Assembly (NCBI GenBank): GCA_004154925.1
Contig: QJNS01000043.1
Location: 124,001 to 188,000, forward strand
Direction of reading: 5' to 3'
From: Monosporascus cannonballus
Lineage: Eukaryota; Ascomycota; Sordariomycetes; Xylariales
Length of the DNA stretch: 64,000 bases
In this document: piece after piece, positions 10,184 to 20,948 of the stretch
Numbering within the stretch: the stretch's first letter is position 1
Layout: each line of letters opens with the position of its first letter
Notes under the pieces: model-generated
Told to the model about the DNA's origin: nothing
The model's input: the letters and a program-made list of their open reading frames with translations, nothing else
Databases searched by the model: none
Made by a program: the position numbers and the translations under genes

Positions 10184-11452
10184 ATGCCATCCTCATATAT
10201 CCGCAGCCTAGTGCGGTTTCTCTTCTCAATCGCACTTATAGGTGCTGTCGTCACGCCCTTTGCATCTGCAACATCATGGGCACCGTTAGAATCACCTTCG
10301 GCAGAGCGCGAGCTTATTTGTCATACTGACAACCCAGCCGAATGTTATCCAAAGATATTCTCGCCTACAGATGAATTCCAAATCGTCCATGATGATCAGG
10401 ATCTTCCCCCCGGCCTTCATGTGCAACTAGACATCCAGACAGGGCAGAAGAGGGCGAGGCTTAATACTCCTACCGAAGAAAACCCGGCACTTCAAGGATT
10501 GCCGGTGGATCGTTCCGTCGTCGTTATTGACTCGGAATCTCCTCCGGACACGCCCCGTATACCCCCGGGAGCACCGGAATATGACCTGGTTGGGAAGGTC
10601 AAAGAGCCGCAGGAAAAGAATGAAGGCTTCTTTCGAGCCTTGGAGACTGTCAAAAGCCACGCCCGGAACGGGGAATATGTCCAATCCGTCCAGCTTTCCC
10701 ACGCCCTCGATGAGCTTGAGGAACTCTCTCATGACATATATTACGGTTTACAGATTGCAGAGGACACCGAAGTCCTCCAGGGCTTGCTCTGCATTCTCAC
10801 GAACCGCGATAAGGAGCAAGCACTGGCGAAGCCATTAACTGAGCGAAGCGATTTCCTCGCATCCTCAATCATCTCTTCTGCTGTGCGAAACAATCGACCA
10901 GCTCTCCGCGCAGTCGAGGAGTCCTGGGCCAACATTATGCAAAACCAGTGCATACACCGCTCCTACTCATTGAAACATGCGTTATACGAGCAATTGGCAC
11001 CCTCAACTGGACCGTCCAATGCTGAGGAAGCTTTGGAAGCGGACTTTATACGTTTGAATCTCGTTGTGCTAGACGGGCTCATCAAGAGCCCAAAGATTAG
11101 GGACGAATTCTTAGCTCATGGCGGGATGAAGAGCCTGCTCCAAATACTACTTACTCCTGGAGACGTTTGGGCCGCCAGAAGAGCCAGAGCCGCTCGAATC
11201 GTATCAGATACTTTCCTTGACGAAGATGTTGGAGCAACGCTAGGAATATGGCCCAGGGGGGAGGTGCTCGAGAGTTCTCAATGTGCGGAAGGACAGCCAG
11301 ATTCTCTGGACGACGGGTGCTGGGAATATCATCTGGAAATGGTCAAATATCCTTCCGACGCAGAATGGAGCCAATCGTTACTCTCAACGTTGAGAACGAA
11401 ACGTCCAGGAGCTTCCCAACCAAGATCGCCCCCTCCACGTGAGGAGTTATAG
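10184..11452 (+). CDS. sil1: SIL1, ER nucleotide-exchange factor for the BiP/Kar2 Hsp70
   Basis: SIL1 stimulates ADP release from the ER-lumen Hsp70 BiP/Kar2 and so supports translocation and folding of secretory proteins. The single exon encodes 422 residues. The start ATG is followed by a signal peptide (residues ~4-29, LVRFLFSIALIGAVVTPFAS). The family hallmark block follows: ICHTDNPAECYPKIF, then FQIVHDDQDLPPGLHV. The remainder is helical (armadillo-like in known structures), with conserved pieces such as LEELSHDIYYGL, IKSPKIRDEFLAHGGM and DTFLDEDVGA, and CWEYH near the end. The last four residues are REEL, a likely weak form of the HDEL/KDEL ER-retention signal. The length fits other fungal SIL1 proteins and nothing looks broken. 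Confidence 0.93.
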   Translation: MPSSYIRSLVRFLFSIALIGAVVTPFASATSWAPLESPSAERELICHTDNPAECYPKIFSPTDEFQIVHDDQDLPPGLHVQLDIQTGQKRARLNTPTEENPALQGLPVDRSVVVIDSESPPDTPRIPPGAPEYDLVGKVKEPQEKNEGFFRALETVKSHARNGEYVQSVQLSHALDELEELSHDIYYGLQIAEDTEVLQGLLCILTNRDKEQALAKPLTERSDFLASSIISSAVRNNRPALRAVEESWANIMQNQCIHRSYSLKHALYEQLAPSTGPSNAEEALEADFIRLNLVVLDGLIKSPKIRDEFLAHGGMKSLLQILLTPGDVWAARRARAARIVSDTFLDEDVGATLGIWPRGEVLESSQCAEGQPDSLDDGCWEYHLEMVKYPSDAEWSQSLLSTLRTKRPGASQPRSPPPREEL

Positions 11453-11850
11453 ATAGAACTGGAGGGGTTGATAATTGCCAGCCTGCTTTTGGGCGTAGGG
11501 GGGGCCCTACAGCATAGCCGGCGTCATAGATCCTCTACGTATTTTGCAACCTGCAATACGACGTAGTAATATATTACCCAAGCAGAAGACGAATCTGACT
11601 GGACAGGGGCACAACGCCCACCCACACCGTACTCGTCGATCCCTCAATCCCTCAAACAAACGTGCTGGCCCGTAAGGCTACGGCGTGCATCCTTATCGGT
11701 GCTTACTACTAGTAGTCGCATATTTCCGAATCCAACATTCCGCGACCTGGAATGTTCAAGAGAAAGCAAGCTTCGTGTCCATGAGATCAATTCCCCCTCA
11801 TCATATCGCGATACAGTTGCATCAAATTCGTAACTCTTTACTCATACGAG
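11453..11850. other. Intergenic, SIL1 3' flank and Clr5-gene promoter
   Basis: About 400 bp between two genes in the same orientation. I see no open frame or repeat of note; TATTTTGCAACC and other A/T-rich patches are unremarkable. Confidence 0.45.
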
Positions 11851-13599
11851 ATGGCTGCGACTGATCGAAAGGGCTGGGCTACGTCAGAGGATTGGGCAAG
11901 GCACCGTCAACTCATCACCGCCCTGTATTGCGATGAAAATAGGACGTTGAAGGAAGTGATGGAAATCATGCGGGGAGAGCATAATTTCGTCGCGACGTGA
12001 GTTCCCATTCCTTGAAGCCCTTCGGGCGTCTGCACGCAAGGTCGGGGACCAACTGGACCCAGGGTTAAGATGTACAAGTTCCGGTTCGCTGTCTGGGGCG
12101 TACAGAAGAACCTAAAGCACCGCCAAGTCGCAGAGCTTCTAGCTCAACAGAACCGAGGTGATGTAGACGGGCAGTTCCCGAGGACAGTTATCGGGGGGCG
12201 GGAAGTTGACGAGAACCGAATCGCCTCGTATCTCAGCCGTGTCTCGCCTGCGAAGCGCAAGAAGATCGAAGCTATTGTTGCTCGCAGCAATCCAAAAGCG
12301 ACCGCGGAAAACCCCGCCCCGTTGGACATGGCCCGCAGGGCTCCGTTGCCGGTCCGCAGTGCCAAGGGGCCTTCCCCCGCGCATTTTAAGGCACCGGACA
12401 GTCTGAAGCTGCCCGAAGAATGCGCGCGGATACTTCATGATTGGGTGCACGGGGCTTTCGAAGCCGGCCAATGGAGTACGCGAAAGGACGGGAGGTTGGT
12501 CATTCCCCGGCACCAGTCCCGCTGGATTTTCCAGGTCTCCACCGCCGTTGACTTGATAGACCGGGGCCTCGTAAATCCTGGTTTCCGCCTGCTCGGGGTC
12601 TGCCTCGACCAGTACAAACAGAAGATGCTGCAGGGTGGGCCGATGCTGTTCCTCAATACGTACAGGGCCGGCGTCCGCCTTGCGGCCCGGGCACCCGACC
12701 TCAGCCTCTTCAACTCGTTCCTGCGGTTCGCGTACGAGCTGGCCGGAGTCATCTTTACCCCGTCGCACCCGCTGAGGTTGCTCCTCCAGCGCTTCCAGGT
12801 GACGGGTGCTAGGCTGCAGCAACTGGCGTGGCTGCTCCTCGACGTCTACCTCGCGTCCGTGGGCTCGCACGTCAACCCGAACGACAGCTTCCTCGTGGTC
12901 CAGAAAGTGGCTTTCCTTGGCAAGTTCGACCGGGAGGGCAGTGGCAGCGTGGCAGCGGCGGTCGACAGGGGTCTCCGGGACCTCCGGGAGCTCGAGGAGC
13001 AGGGGAAGAGCCAGGCGGACGTTGTCCACCCGGTCAAGCTCTCGCTCGCTGAGGCGCTATACGGCAGCCGCCGGTACGCCGAGGCCAAGCAGCTCGCGAT
13101 GGAGGTGCTGGCGACGGCGAGCGGGGGCGGTGGGTGCGGGCACCGCAGGGTCAGCGTCTACGACTTTTTGCTGCGCGACCTGCTGCGCGAGGGCCGGCAC
13201 GCCGAGGCTGCCAACCTTGCGGAGGAGGCCCTCCGCTTCTGCGCCGCCCACCTCGGTCCCGACCACTGGCGCACCGCCCACACGAAGGTCTCGCTGAGCT
13301 TCTGCCTCGACCGCTCCGGCGACCCCGACGCCGCCCGCCGCGTCCTCGAGGACTTCGACTCCCAGTGGGAGATCGTGTGCCGCCGCCCCGCCGCCTACAG
13401 CTGCAGCTGCGGCCACCGCGACGAGGAGGCGTCCGCCCCGGACCCGAAGTCCAAACCGTCCGCGGCGGCGGAGGTCCTGCTGCCGCTCTCTGGGGGGCGC
13501 CCGCTGGAGCTGCGCCTGGCGGAGGCGTCGCCAAGGATGATTGCGTCGCGGAACCACTTGTCAAGTTCGGAGAGGCGGACCGTAGTCTTCGACAGATAG
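11851..13599 (+). CDS. Clr5-domain protein of unknown function
   Basis: Two exons, 11851-11996 and 12063-13599, give 560 residues. The 66-bp intron has donor GTGAGT and acceptor CAG. The acceptor was chosen because the join gives FVATVKMYKFRFAVWG, matching the Clr5 domain (PF14420): W..HR..I..LY, then TLKEVMEIM, then a KMYK..F..WG end. Clr5 domains are fungal N-terminal modules of uncertain role, named after a S. pombe silencing factor. Residues ~150-470 are helical, with TPR-like pieces (LYGSRRYAEAKQLAMEVL; LLREGRHAEAANLAEEAL; DRSGDPDAARRVLEDF). GC content rises strongly after ~12540 and is very high in 12950-13520, so a 296-codon antisense frame opens there by composition alone. No partner gene is evident. 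Confidence 0.8.
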
Positions 13600-15290
13600 G
13601 CTGTCGGGCCGCCGCGCATGGTTCCGCCTTGTGCTAGGTCTTGAGGCTGCTGTGGCGTGGCAAGATTGGTGAGGCCTCGCTGCTGCAGCCCTTACTTTGT
13701 GAGCTGTGTATGACCATTCCTGGGGAGCCCTTACGAAAAGGTTTATAAGTGTGTGTCTTCGTCAGGATCGGTTCTTGTGTAAGGTCAATTTGTAGTTGTC
13801 CAGTCGATGTCGGCTATGACCAAGGTAGTCATGGGCTATTGTATATTAACGTCCTGATATCAAGACGCAACGGGACTGTGATGGGCTGGGAGAAGTCTTT
13901 AAAACACAAGCGGAGTCTACGTCATTTGAACTTATCCATTTAATGACAGGATGCTGTCGCAGACGGTCTTCGGCTCACTGGATACGCGCTGCTCCTTGTC
14001 TCTCATGAGTGGAACACAACATCCTAGTTGGGCCTGTAGGGTGAAAACAAGCGGCGATTCACATGGGGTAGGGCCATCTTTCCAAAGAGTTACTATGAAG
14101 CAAGACGTCTTATACGAGACATATACTTGCGTCATTGGCGACGCCCCTTATCCCGTATAAATAGGTAAGGTATCTGGTACATATTGTGGGAATGTGAAAA
14201 ACGGCTGCGCCCATGTATGACGTTCTAATATGTACAGGTTTTGTGATTAGAATACACCATGATAAGATCTTTACAAAGGGGCGTGCCTCGAATATTTCCG
14301 CCATTTTCTATAACATTAGAACCTGTTGTTTACAACCTCCTGGAAATAATAATATTTTGTGGGGCAAATAGATCCCGAAGCTGATGCATTCGAGGTGCCT
14401 TTGTACTGTTCCGGTTCTGATATGCGTTGCATGCAGGGGGCGCAATTAACTAAATCAAATATAGGCTAGCTGCGCGGATGGCTGCATACGCCCGCAGGGT
14501 TTCAGCCGCGACGGAGTTGCTTGCCGCCCAACCATTCCCCAGTCTATCCTTGGCTTAAAATTGCTCCGCCAATAGACTTCGTCAATGAAACCTCGTCGGC
14601 GGTTATTTCGAACGTTCATTTGCATCAAGTCGCTGAACTCACCAGCCAGAATGTCGCTTCTGACCTCTCATATTAGAAGTCGCCAGTCGCCTCGGGACTA
14701 ACGCGTCGCTTGGGTACATTGGGAATCTCCAAGGCCCACTGAGTACTTTCAATTGCTGGCCACTCATCTATCAAGATGCTTGACGCGAACGTTGCCATTG
14801 ACCACGATTTTGGTCTTCCATACCATGTTGATGATGTACATATGAGTGAGTACCTAAGTGTATTCATGAGTCGAGGCCCGTAAAGTCAAGTCATTGTAGT
14901 TTTCCTTTAATATTAGCTATGCCCGGCTTTTCTACTTACAACGAATTCCTTCGCTTTTGTTTCTAATCGGCTTCTTATGCTCGAGGCTTTCCTTTGTTCT
15001 TCTCGGTGCCCCCCAAGGATTTTCGTAGACAACACGCCCTCTTTCACTTATACCTGGCATTCCACACTTAATTTCTCGAGAACAATATACTACTGTATTT
15101 CTCTCGATAGAGTGCACTTCGCCAAACCTTGCAATCTACCTCCACACGTTCCCTAAGTGACCACGCTCCCTCCGAACGTTCACTTCGTCTATTTAAGCTG
15201 AAACTCAAAGCTGGCTTTCTGAGTTCAGCGAAATTTCAGATACTATATTTTTTATCGAGCCCTAATATTATTAACTAAGACACACACGCC
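13600..15290. other. Intergenic, no supported gene
   Basis: 1.7 kb with only short overlapping frames (under 70 codons). The ~350 bp before 15291 are C/T-rich (CTACCTCCACACGTTCCC, CTCCCTCCGAACG) and look like the promoter/leader of the next gene. I see no repeat or RNA gene. Confidence 0.5.
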
Positions 15291-18200
15291 ATGGATGCGA
15301 ACAAGCCCACTGCACTCAACCCCTTCAAGGCATCTTCCACAGATCTTGCCCAGCGAGACGATTGGGAGGATTGGGAAGATGAGGACACGGACACAGGAGT
15401 CCACACAAACGATTTGCTCGTGGATCTATATGATGAGGGCACAAAGAAGCCATGCAAGTCCACTCCGGCCCTCGCCAACCGTGCGAACACACAACAAAAC
15501 CGCTCTTCCGTTCAGAGACCAATGCGTATCAAGTCCAAGGGTAGGCAAAAGGCACAGATCGCGAAGGCAGGGATTAAGCTTGATACAGACGTATCCAGGT
15601 TTCATCGCGCCGCGTTGCAACAACAGCAGGCGCGACCAGCAGACCACGGTGCCCACGACGAGATCAAGACCAAGTTCGTCGATAATGCTGCCCTTCTTGC
15701 CTTGGAAGGTGAGCCAACGTCGGCGTCCGTAGGAAGCTTCTCGTGGCTTAAGCAAAAACCGGGAAACCTACGGGGGGATAAGTCGGCCAAGGTATCACAG
15801 TATACTTCTTCAGACCTATCGCCGGCAGCTCGCCCCATTGTCATAGGCATCGCTGTGCCATCAGACGAACTCTCCGGACGCCAAGTTAGCCCTCAGACCG
15901 CAGTCGTGGAAACGCCAATCGGCATGGGAGGTTATCCGCTGAGGCAGGCTACCCAAGCTGGGCACGCTCAATTTCTTAGTCCACAACAGCAACGGTCTGT
16001 ATGGTCTCCAGATACGGAAGCAACCGAGTCACCGTACAGCGCGCATCATGCCTCAGGTGGCTATTCGCCCTCAACTATGTTCGGTGGCGCTACGAAAAGT
16101 GTAGATGCACCTCCAGTTCCTACCTTACCGGCAACCCTCAAATTTAAACAGTCCGCCGGAACTACGGACGTAGACGATGATGACGCTGGAACCCCTTGCA
16201 CACTTTTTGAAGAAGATGGCAGCCCGCTAGCCATACGCAAGTCCTACGTGTCGAGAGGGGCAGCGATAAGCCCGGATAGTGCTGCCACTTCCCAGTCGCA
16301 TGGGTGGTGGGACCATATCACCACGCCTTTCGCCCAAAGCAACCCCTTCAAGCAACAAGCACAAGAGATGGGAGCCAGCTCTTCAGCCTCGCCTCAGGAA
16401 TGGTGGAGAGGAGTCGACGAAAAGAGAGCAAAACCGACTAGGTCTTCGGGTCTCACAATCGCCACGCCAGTGTTCATTGAGCAGCAACGCACATCCCAAT
16501 CAGCCGTTGCGTCGAGCAGCAATGCTCCCTCCACCCAGTCAGAGTCACATGCGGAGAAAGCTCGAATACTGCAGCAGGAAAACGATGCTCCAAGTGAAGA
16601 GCCACCGCCGTACTCGCCTCCTAAAGAAACCCACCAGGTCAAATATCAAGCTATCTTTCCGACGTCTCACGCATCCAGTTCCCAGGAAATCCCGTCTCCA
16701 GGTCCTGTTACGCCGGGCTTATCGGGGACGATGTCGTCGCAAGGAGGCATCAAGATGGCAGACATCCCTCTAACGCCTTCCGGGCTCCGTACGATGCCAC
16801 AGGCCGTGCTCCCAGATCGCCCCGCCGGCTCTTATGTGACCGGCGACCATTTCTACGAAGCCCCAGGAAGGGCTAACAGGCTGGAAAGGCAACGACGTCG
16901 CCATGAGAAGGAAGACGTCATAGCGCGCAAAGCGGGTGGATTCTGGAGAGGCCGCGGCTGTGTGTCTTCTGATGGGTGTTTTGGACGTACTGGCCGAGAA
17001 GGAAGGCAGCGACGGCGGATCTGTCTAGGCATCCTCGGTGGAATCATTGCTGCCATTATCCTTGCCGTTGTCCTAGCCGTCGTTCTGACACGGAAGGCAC
17101 TAGCGGGGCCAGCGGAATCGGCTGAACCCGCGGAACAAACCCCAGAGACCTCGATTTGGCTCAACGTTACGGACTTTCCACCGATTCCCACAGGGGTTCT
17201 GACGGTTGCCGGTCCGGAAAACGTCCAGGCGGTGTCTGGCTGTGTGATAGAGAATTCAGAGACAGCTTGGAGCTGTTCACTGCCGAAGGAAGAACAAGGT
17301 TCTGTGGCCCCTTACCTTCCCAACCAGCCCGAGTTCATCTTCCAGATTCAATACGACAACGACAGTCGGGCTCTGTGGAACGTTTCAGAAGCTATTGGGC
17401 AACCCGAGCCGGCGGATTCCGAAGACTCAAAGAAAGAGCGCGGACGGCGAAGGCTCATAACCGCTCCTGGAATTTCTCCCGACCCAGAACCACCGTCCGT
17501 GGCTGAAATGGTCTTCCTCGGGAACACGACCGACAAAGTGAAGGCGGACAAGAAAGCTGGCGAACCGACACCATTCTACATCAGTCTCCTTTTGACAGTG
17601 GACGAAACGGTCGGACCAAACACGCTGGGTCGGCGGCAGGGTTTCAATAATGCGATTGGGGGCTCGAAGAAGAATGGAACAGCCAATTCGGGCCTAGCTG
17701 ACATTCTTCCTCCCCCAGTGTCAAACCCTGACGGTACGGCAGCCCCCGCAAGACTCTTCCCTCTGGTGAAGCAGCAGCCACTCCGACTCTATGACCGTGG
17801 CTTGGAATCTGAGCACTACGGTTTCTACACTTATTTCGACAAGCGGACCTACCTGACCGACAAGGACGACGCCGTCTCGGCGGACAAGGAAGGCGGCTCC
17901 CGCCTGTCCGAAGCCCGGTACGTGGTGACGTTCACGGAGACGCGGTTCCTGGTCAAGATGTGGACGCGCAGGGAGAACACCACCCAGCTTCTCGGCGACG
18001 GGGCGGTCCCGGGCACCACGGAGGACGGCGCCCCTTCGGTATCCTCCAGGCCGGGGACCATGCCCTACCCCGTGATCATCGCCGAGGACATGCACGGCGG
18101 CAACCCCACCAAGAAGATGACCTTCTACTACGGCGTCGACCGCGACCAGCAGGTCAACGCGACCGAAGCGAGGCTCGTCACCGTGGACAAGGGCTTCGGC

Positions 18201-18302
18201 GGCACCATCGTCAACGAGATGGCCAAGGCTGACCTTGCGCTCGGCGGCGTCGACGGCGGCACCGGCGGCTGCAGGTGCGAGTGGCAGAACTTCAGGGGCT
18301 AG
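15291..18302 (+). CDS. Large single-pass membrane protein, conserved fungal family of unknown function
   Basis: One uninterrupted exon of 1003 codons. Residues 1-~560 are Ser/Pro/Thr/Gln-rich and probably disordered and cytosolic, with acidic clusters (DDWEDWEDEDTD; DVDDDDAGTP) and PPPYSPP. A basic stretch with scattered cysteines (RRRHEKEDVIARKAGGFW, then CVSSDGCFGRTG and RQRRRIC) leads into one transmembrane helix at ~576-600 (ILGGIIAAIILAVVLAVVLT). By the positive-inside rule the C-terminal ~400 residues should be extracytoplasmic. They carry NVT, NDS, NVS, NTT, NGT and NAT glycosylation sequons, two early cysteines (SGCVIENSETAWSCS) and a terminal CRCEW motif. The arrangement recurs in filamentous fungi as an uncharacterised family; I cannot assign a function. 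Third-position GC rises abruptly from about 17830 to the stop. Confidence 0.85.
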   Translation: MDANKPTALNPFKASSTDLAQRDDWEDWEDEDTDTGVHTNDLLVDLYDEGTKKPCKSTPALANRANTQQNRSSVQRPMRIKSKGRQKAQIAKAGIKLDTDVSRFHRAALQQQQARPADHGAHDEIKTKFVDNAALLALEGEPTSASVGSFSWLKQKPGNLRGDKSAKVSQYTSSDLSPAARPIVIGIAVPSDELSGRQVSPQTAVVETPIGMGGYPLRQATQAGHAQFLSPQQQRSVWSPDTEATESPYSAHHASGGYSPSTMFGGATKSVDAPPVPTLPATLKFKQSAGTTDVDDDDAGTPCTLFEEDGSPLAIRKSYVSRGAAISPDSAATSQSHGWWDHITTPFAQSNPFKQQAQEMGASSSASPQEWWRGVDEKRAKPTRSSGLTIATPVFIEQQRTSQSAVASSSNAPSTQSESHAEKARILQQENDAPSEEPPPYSPPKETHQVKYQAIFPTSHASSSQEIPSPGPVTPGLSGTMSSQGGIKMADIPLTPSGLRTMPQAVLPDRPAGSYVTGDHFYEAPGRANRLERQRRRHEKEDVIARKAGGFWRGRGCVSSDGCFGRTGREGRQRRRICLGILGGIIAAIILAVVLAVVLTRKALAGPAESAEPAEQTPETSIWLNVTDFPPIPTGVLTVAGPENVQAVSGCVIENSETAWSCSLPKEEQGSVAPYLPNQPEFIFQIQYDNDSRALWNVSEAIGQPEPADSEDSKKERGRRRLITAPGISPDPEPPSVAEMVFLGNTTDKVKADKKAGEPTPFYISLLLTVDETVGPNTLGRRQGFNNAIGGSKKNGTANSGLADILPPPVSNPDGTAAPARLFPLVKQQPLRLYDRGLESEHYGFYTYFDKRTYLTDKDDAVSADKEGGSRLSEARYVVTFTETRFLVKMWTRRENTTQLLGDGAVPGTTEDGAPSVSSRPGTMPYPVIIAEDMHGGNPTKKMTFYYGVDRDQQVNATEARLVTVDKGFGGTIVNEMAKADLALGGVDGGTGGCRCEWQNFRG

Positions 18303-19092
18303 GAGGTTGCGTCTCTTCTACGACTTAAAGCGGTATGTGAAAAGTTACGAAGGATAAGGGACATGAGATATGTGCATACTGCATCAGACGGCCGCTCGGA
18401 AACGTTTTGTATAAATTTTGGGGGATTTGCGTGTGACGGTTCACCGGCGTTGCGGTCATGCTGTCCCGAAAGGCTTTTTACGTATATAGTGAAAATCAGT
18501 ATTGATATACTTTTTAATATGATGACACCATGATTGTCATACCGTGAATATGGCACGGCATCTCCTTTTTGGATGGCCAGCTTATTTAAACTCTTTACAT
18601 AGGTAGGTAAGTGCCTAGGTATGTATATCACGTGAATGTGCTTGCCTGAGTTGGCGAAGGGCTGGTCTCCTTACCTACTACGTCAGGTAATTTATTTTTA
18701 ATTTTTATTTTTTACCATTACGTATATTAAAGTCTCTATTTTTTATGCCTTTTCACATATAAAAGTTATATATTATCCGGTTCCGATTAAGCAAGCGCTT
18801 ATATGAATTAAAACCTCAATATAGTAATAGCGCTGGCTCTACCGCTAAGGGGTACCTGACAAGGATGTTAATATTTGGCCTCTTACTCAGTAATGAATGT
18901 TGGCTTATTAGAGTTTCGGGTCATTGATCCATGTATATTACATAAGCCTTAACTCTCTTCTTTACGTTCGATTTCCGACTTGCGCAACCTACCTAACGTT
19001 AGGTACTAATTACCCACACATCTGGCTCTTGCTCATATTTACTTCAGGGGCATGGATAGCTCGAACATGGACATTATCAAGACATCGTCGCA
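18303..19092. other. A/T-rich intergenic segment
   Basis: A/T-rich, notably 18680-18780 with long T and A runs (TTTATTTTTAATTTTTATTT). TAGGTAGGTAAGTGCCTAGG (from 18602) and CCTACCTAACGTTAGGTAC (18988 on) are further copies of the recurrent motif. No gene is visible. The segment directly abuts the truncated end of the next pseudogene. Confidence 0.5.
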
Positions 19093-20948
19093 ATGGTTGC
19101 CGCGTTGGCAAGCTGCCCGCGGGTGCTGTTGTTGGAATCTGTTGTTCACGCTGAACCACCTATTCAAGTAATACTCGACGTCGGTGCTCTAATCGTGGAC
19201 CTAGATAATGAGCAAGTTGCGCGTTCGTGGCTGGATCTGAGTCCGGCTCACGATAAACAGGCAGCAATATTCGTCAATGACAAAGATGAACTGCTCGTGT
19301 TGAACCGCGGGGGGTTCATCGAACCATTTCTGACTTCACCTTTTGTGGGTAGCACGAAGGACTGTCTGGTTTTCCTAGACGAGGCTCATACGGGGGGATT
19401 GACTTGAAGCTCCCTGACGATTATCGCGCTGCTGTGACCCTTGGGCCGAGACTCAGCAAGGATAGACTAGTCCAAGGTAAGCATTACCACCATGCTTGAT
19501 ATCTATCTGTCGACCATGTGTATGGTCGATGCCTCCAGCGTATGACAGTAATATGCTAGTCATGCGGAAGTCATCGTGCTAACTCTTCTCGCAATTTAGC
19601 CTGTATGAGGATGAGAAAGCTTGGAAGGGGACAGTCGGTAACCTTCTTCATACCTCAGGAGATCCAAGAGCGTATCAGGAACTGTGCTAGCTTGGACACC
19701 AACGCGCCTTTAACCGTTACCGATGTCCTCCTTTGGTCAATATCGGAGACTTGGACAGACACTGAGAAGAGCATTCCTCTCTGGGCAATGCAGGGTTTTC
19801 GGCATCAGCGACAGGAAGTCATCTGGAACAACAAGATTGCCCACGGATCCGAGTTAACTTTAGAGAGCCGTGATCTCCAAGGATATTTCGAGGACGAGGC
19901 CATGAGTCTCGAGGAGCGATACCATCCAAGCCACCAAACGACAGGCCATGTTTTCAGTAGCCTAGCTGCTGACAAGGAATTGGCGCAGCGTAAGGAGCAG
20001 GTAGACAGAATCAGGGCGACATGCGAACGGTACCAAATCGCAAGTTTCAGCTCGGCAACTCTTTCGGAGGAGCAGGAGCGAGAACTGGCACCAGAGATGG
20101 AACAAGAGAGACAAACGGAAAGGCCAAACCTGATGGAACCAAAACAGCATACCATTCACCGTGACGTCCGTGAGTTGGTTCGAAGGGGTAATCTGAATCT
20201 CTATGGTGGTGGGTTCTTACTAGCATTCAAATCTTTCAACCGTAGTACTGCACGACTGCTCGCCAATCCTGTGGAATTTGGACAAGATTTACTAGTCACC
20301 ACCGACTTCGCGAAGGCAGTCGGCCTGACCCCCGGATCACATTCTGATTCCTTCCACCGATCCGTTCAATGGGTCTTAACATTTAAAAATGGGACAATGG
20401 GCAACCAGTCTTTGGTGATTTTGAGTCCCTGGGAGGCGAACGAGCTTGTCCTAGAGATTGATAAGAGCAGTTATGTGTGCCTACATTCGTATGCAGCTCG
20501 CCGTAACCTTTCTTTCCCAACGCTGCAGGATCTGAAGCTCTGCACCATACCTTCCATTCCACCAGATTGGACGCCGCCTCCTAAATCCCTTATCTTGCAG
20601 CTCAATATATTTGCGGGCCAGCTCTACTTCGAAGATATGACGGAATATAAGGAGATATGTGCCTTTTTAGGTCTCTCCTATGTTCCGAATGACGGGTCCG
20701 TCACAGCGAGGGCTGACGGCTTCGCCGGGAAAGGCACACTCTATCCTCAATGCCGGTTCACGCAGAGTTCTACTGCCTTCTTGCGCGTGGTCATGTCAAA
20801 CATCCGACGAGAATGTCAGGACATAAGCAAAACGCACGTTGGGCGCATGTTAGCAGGAGAAATCTTGACCGAGAGTGACTTCCATACAGATGCGAGAGAG
20901 TGGAAGACGAGGTCCGTATATCCGCGGTGGTGTATTGCTGGGAGATAG
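19093..20948 (+). pseudogene. C-terminal remnant of a DUF3638/DUF3645 'ubiquitinyl hydrolase'-type giant protein
   Basis: The reading matches the C-terminal part of the ~3000-residue fungal proteins with DUF3638/DUF3645 domains: CPRVLLLESVVHAEPPIQVI, then DCLVFLDEAHT, then (after the break) DLKLPDDYRAAVTLGPRL and ACMRMRKLGRGQSVTFF. Two lesions are visible. First, the frame shifts by one base in a G6 run (19392-19397): DEAHT is followed by a premature TGA, while one added base would restore the conserved DLKLP frame. Second, the large N-terminal part is absent; the preceding kilobase shows no related sequence and the neighbouring gene ends at 18302. An intron at 19477-19599 (GTAAGC...TTTAG) still joins in phase. 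The 3' exon (19600-20948) stays open for 449 codons. It is a decayed partial copy unless the G-run is a sequencing error and the 5' half lies elsewhere. Confidence 0.78.

Noticed and set aside
12139..13029. 296-codon antisense frame over the Clr5 gene
   Set aside because: It lies in GC-rich coding DNA where stop codons are rare in all frames; the sense frame has domain and splice support.
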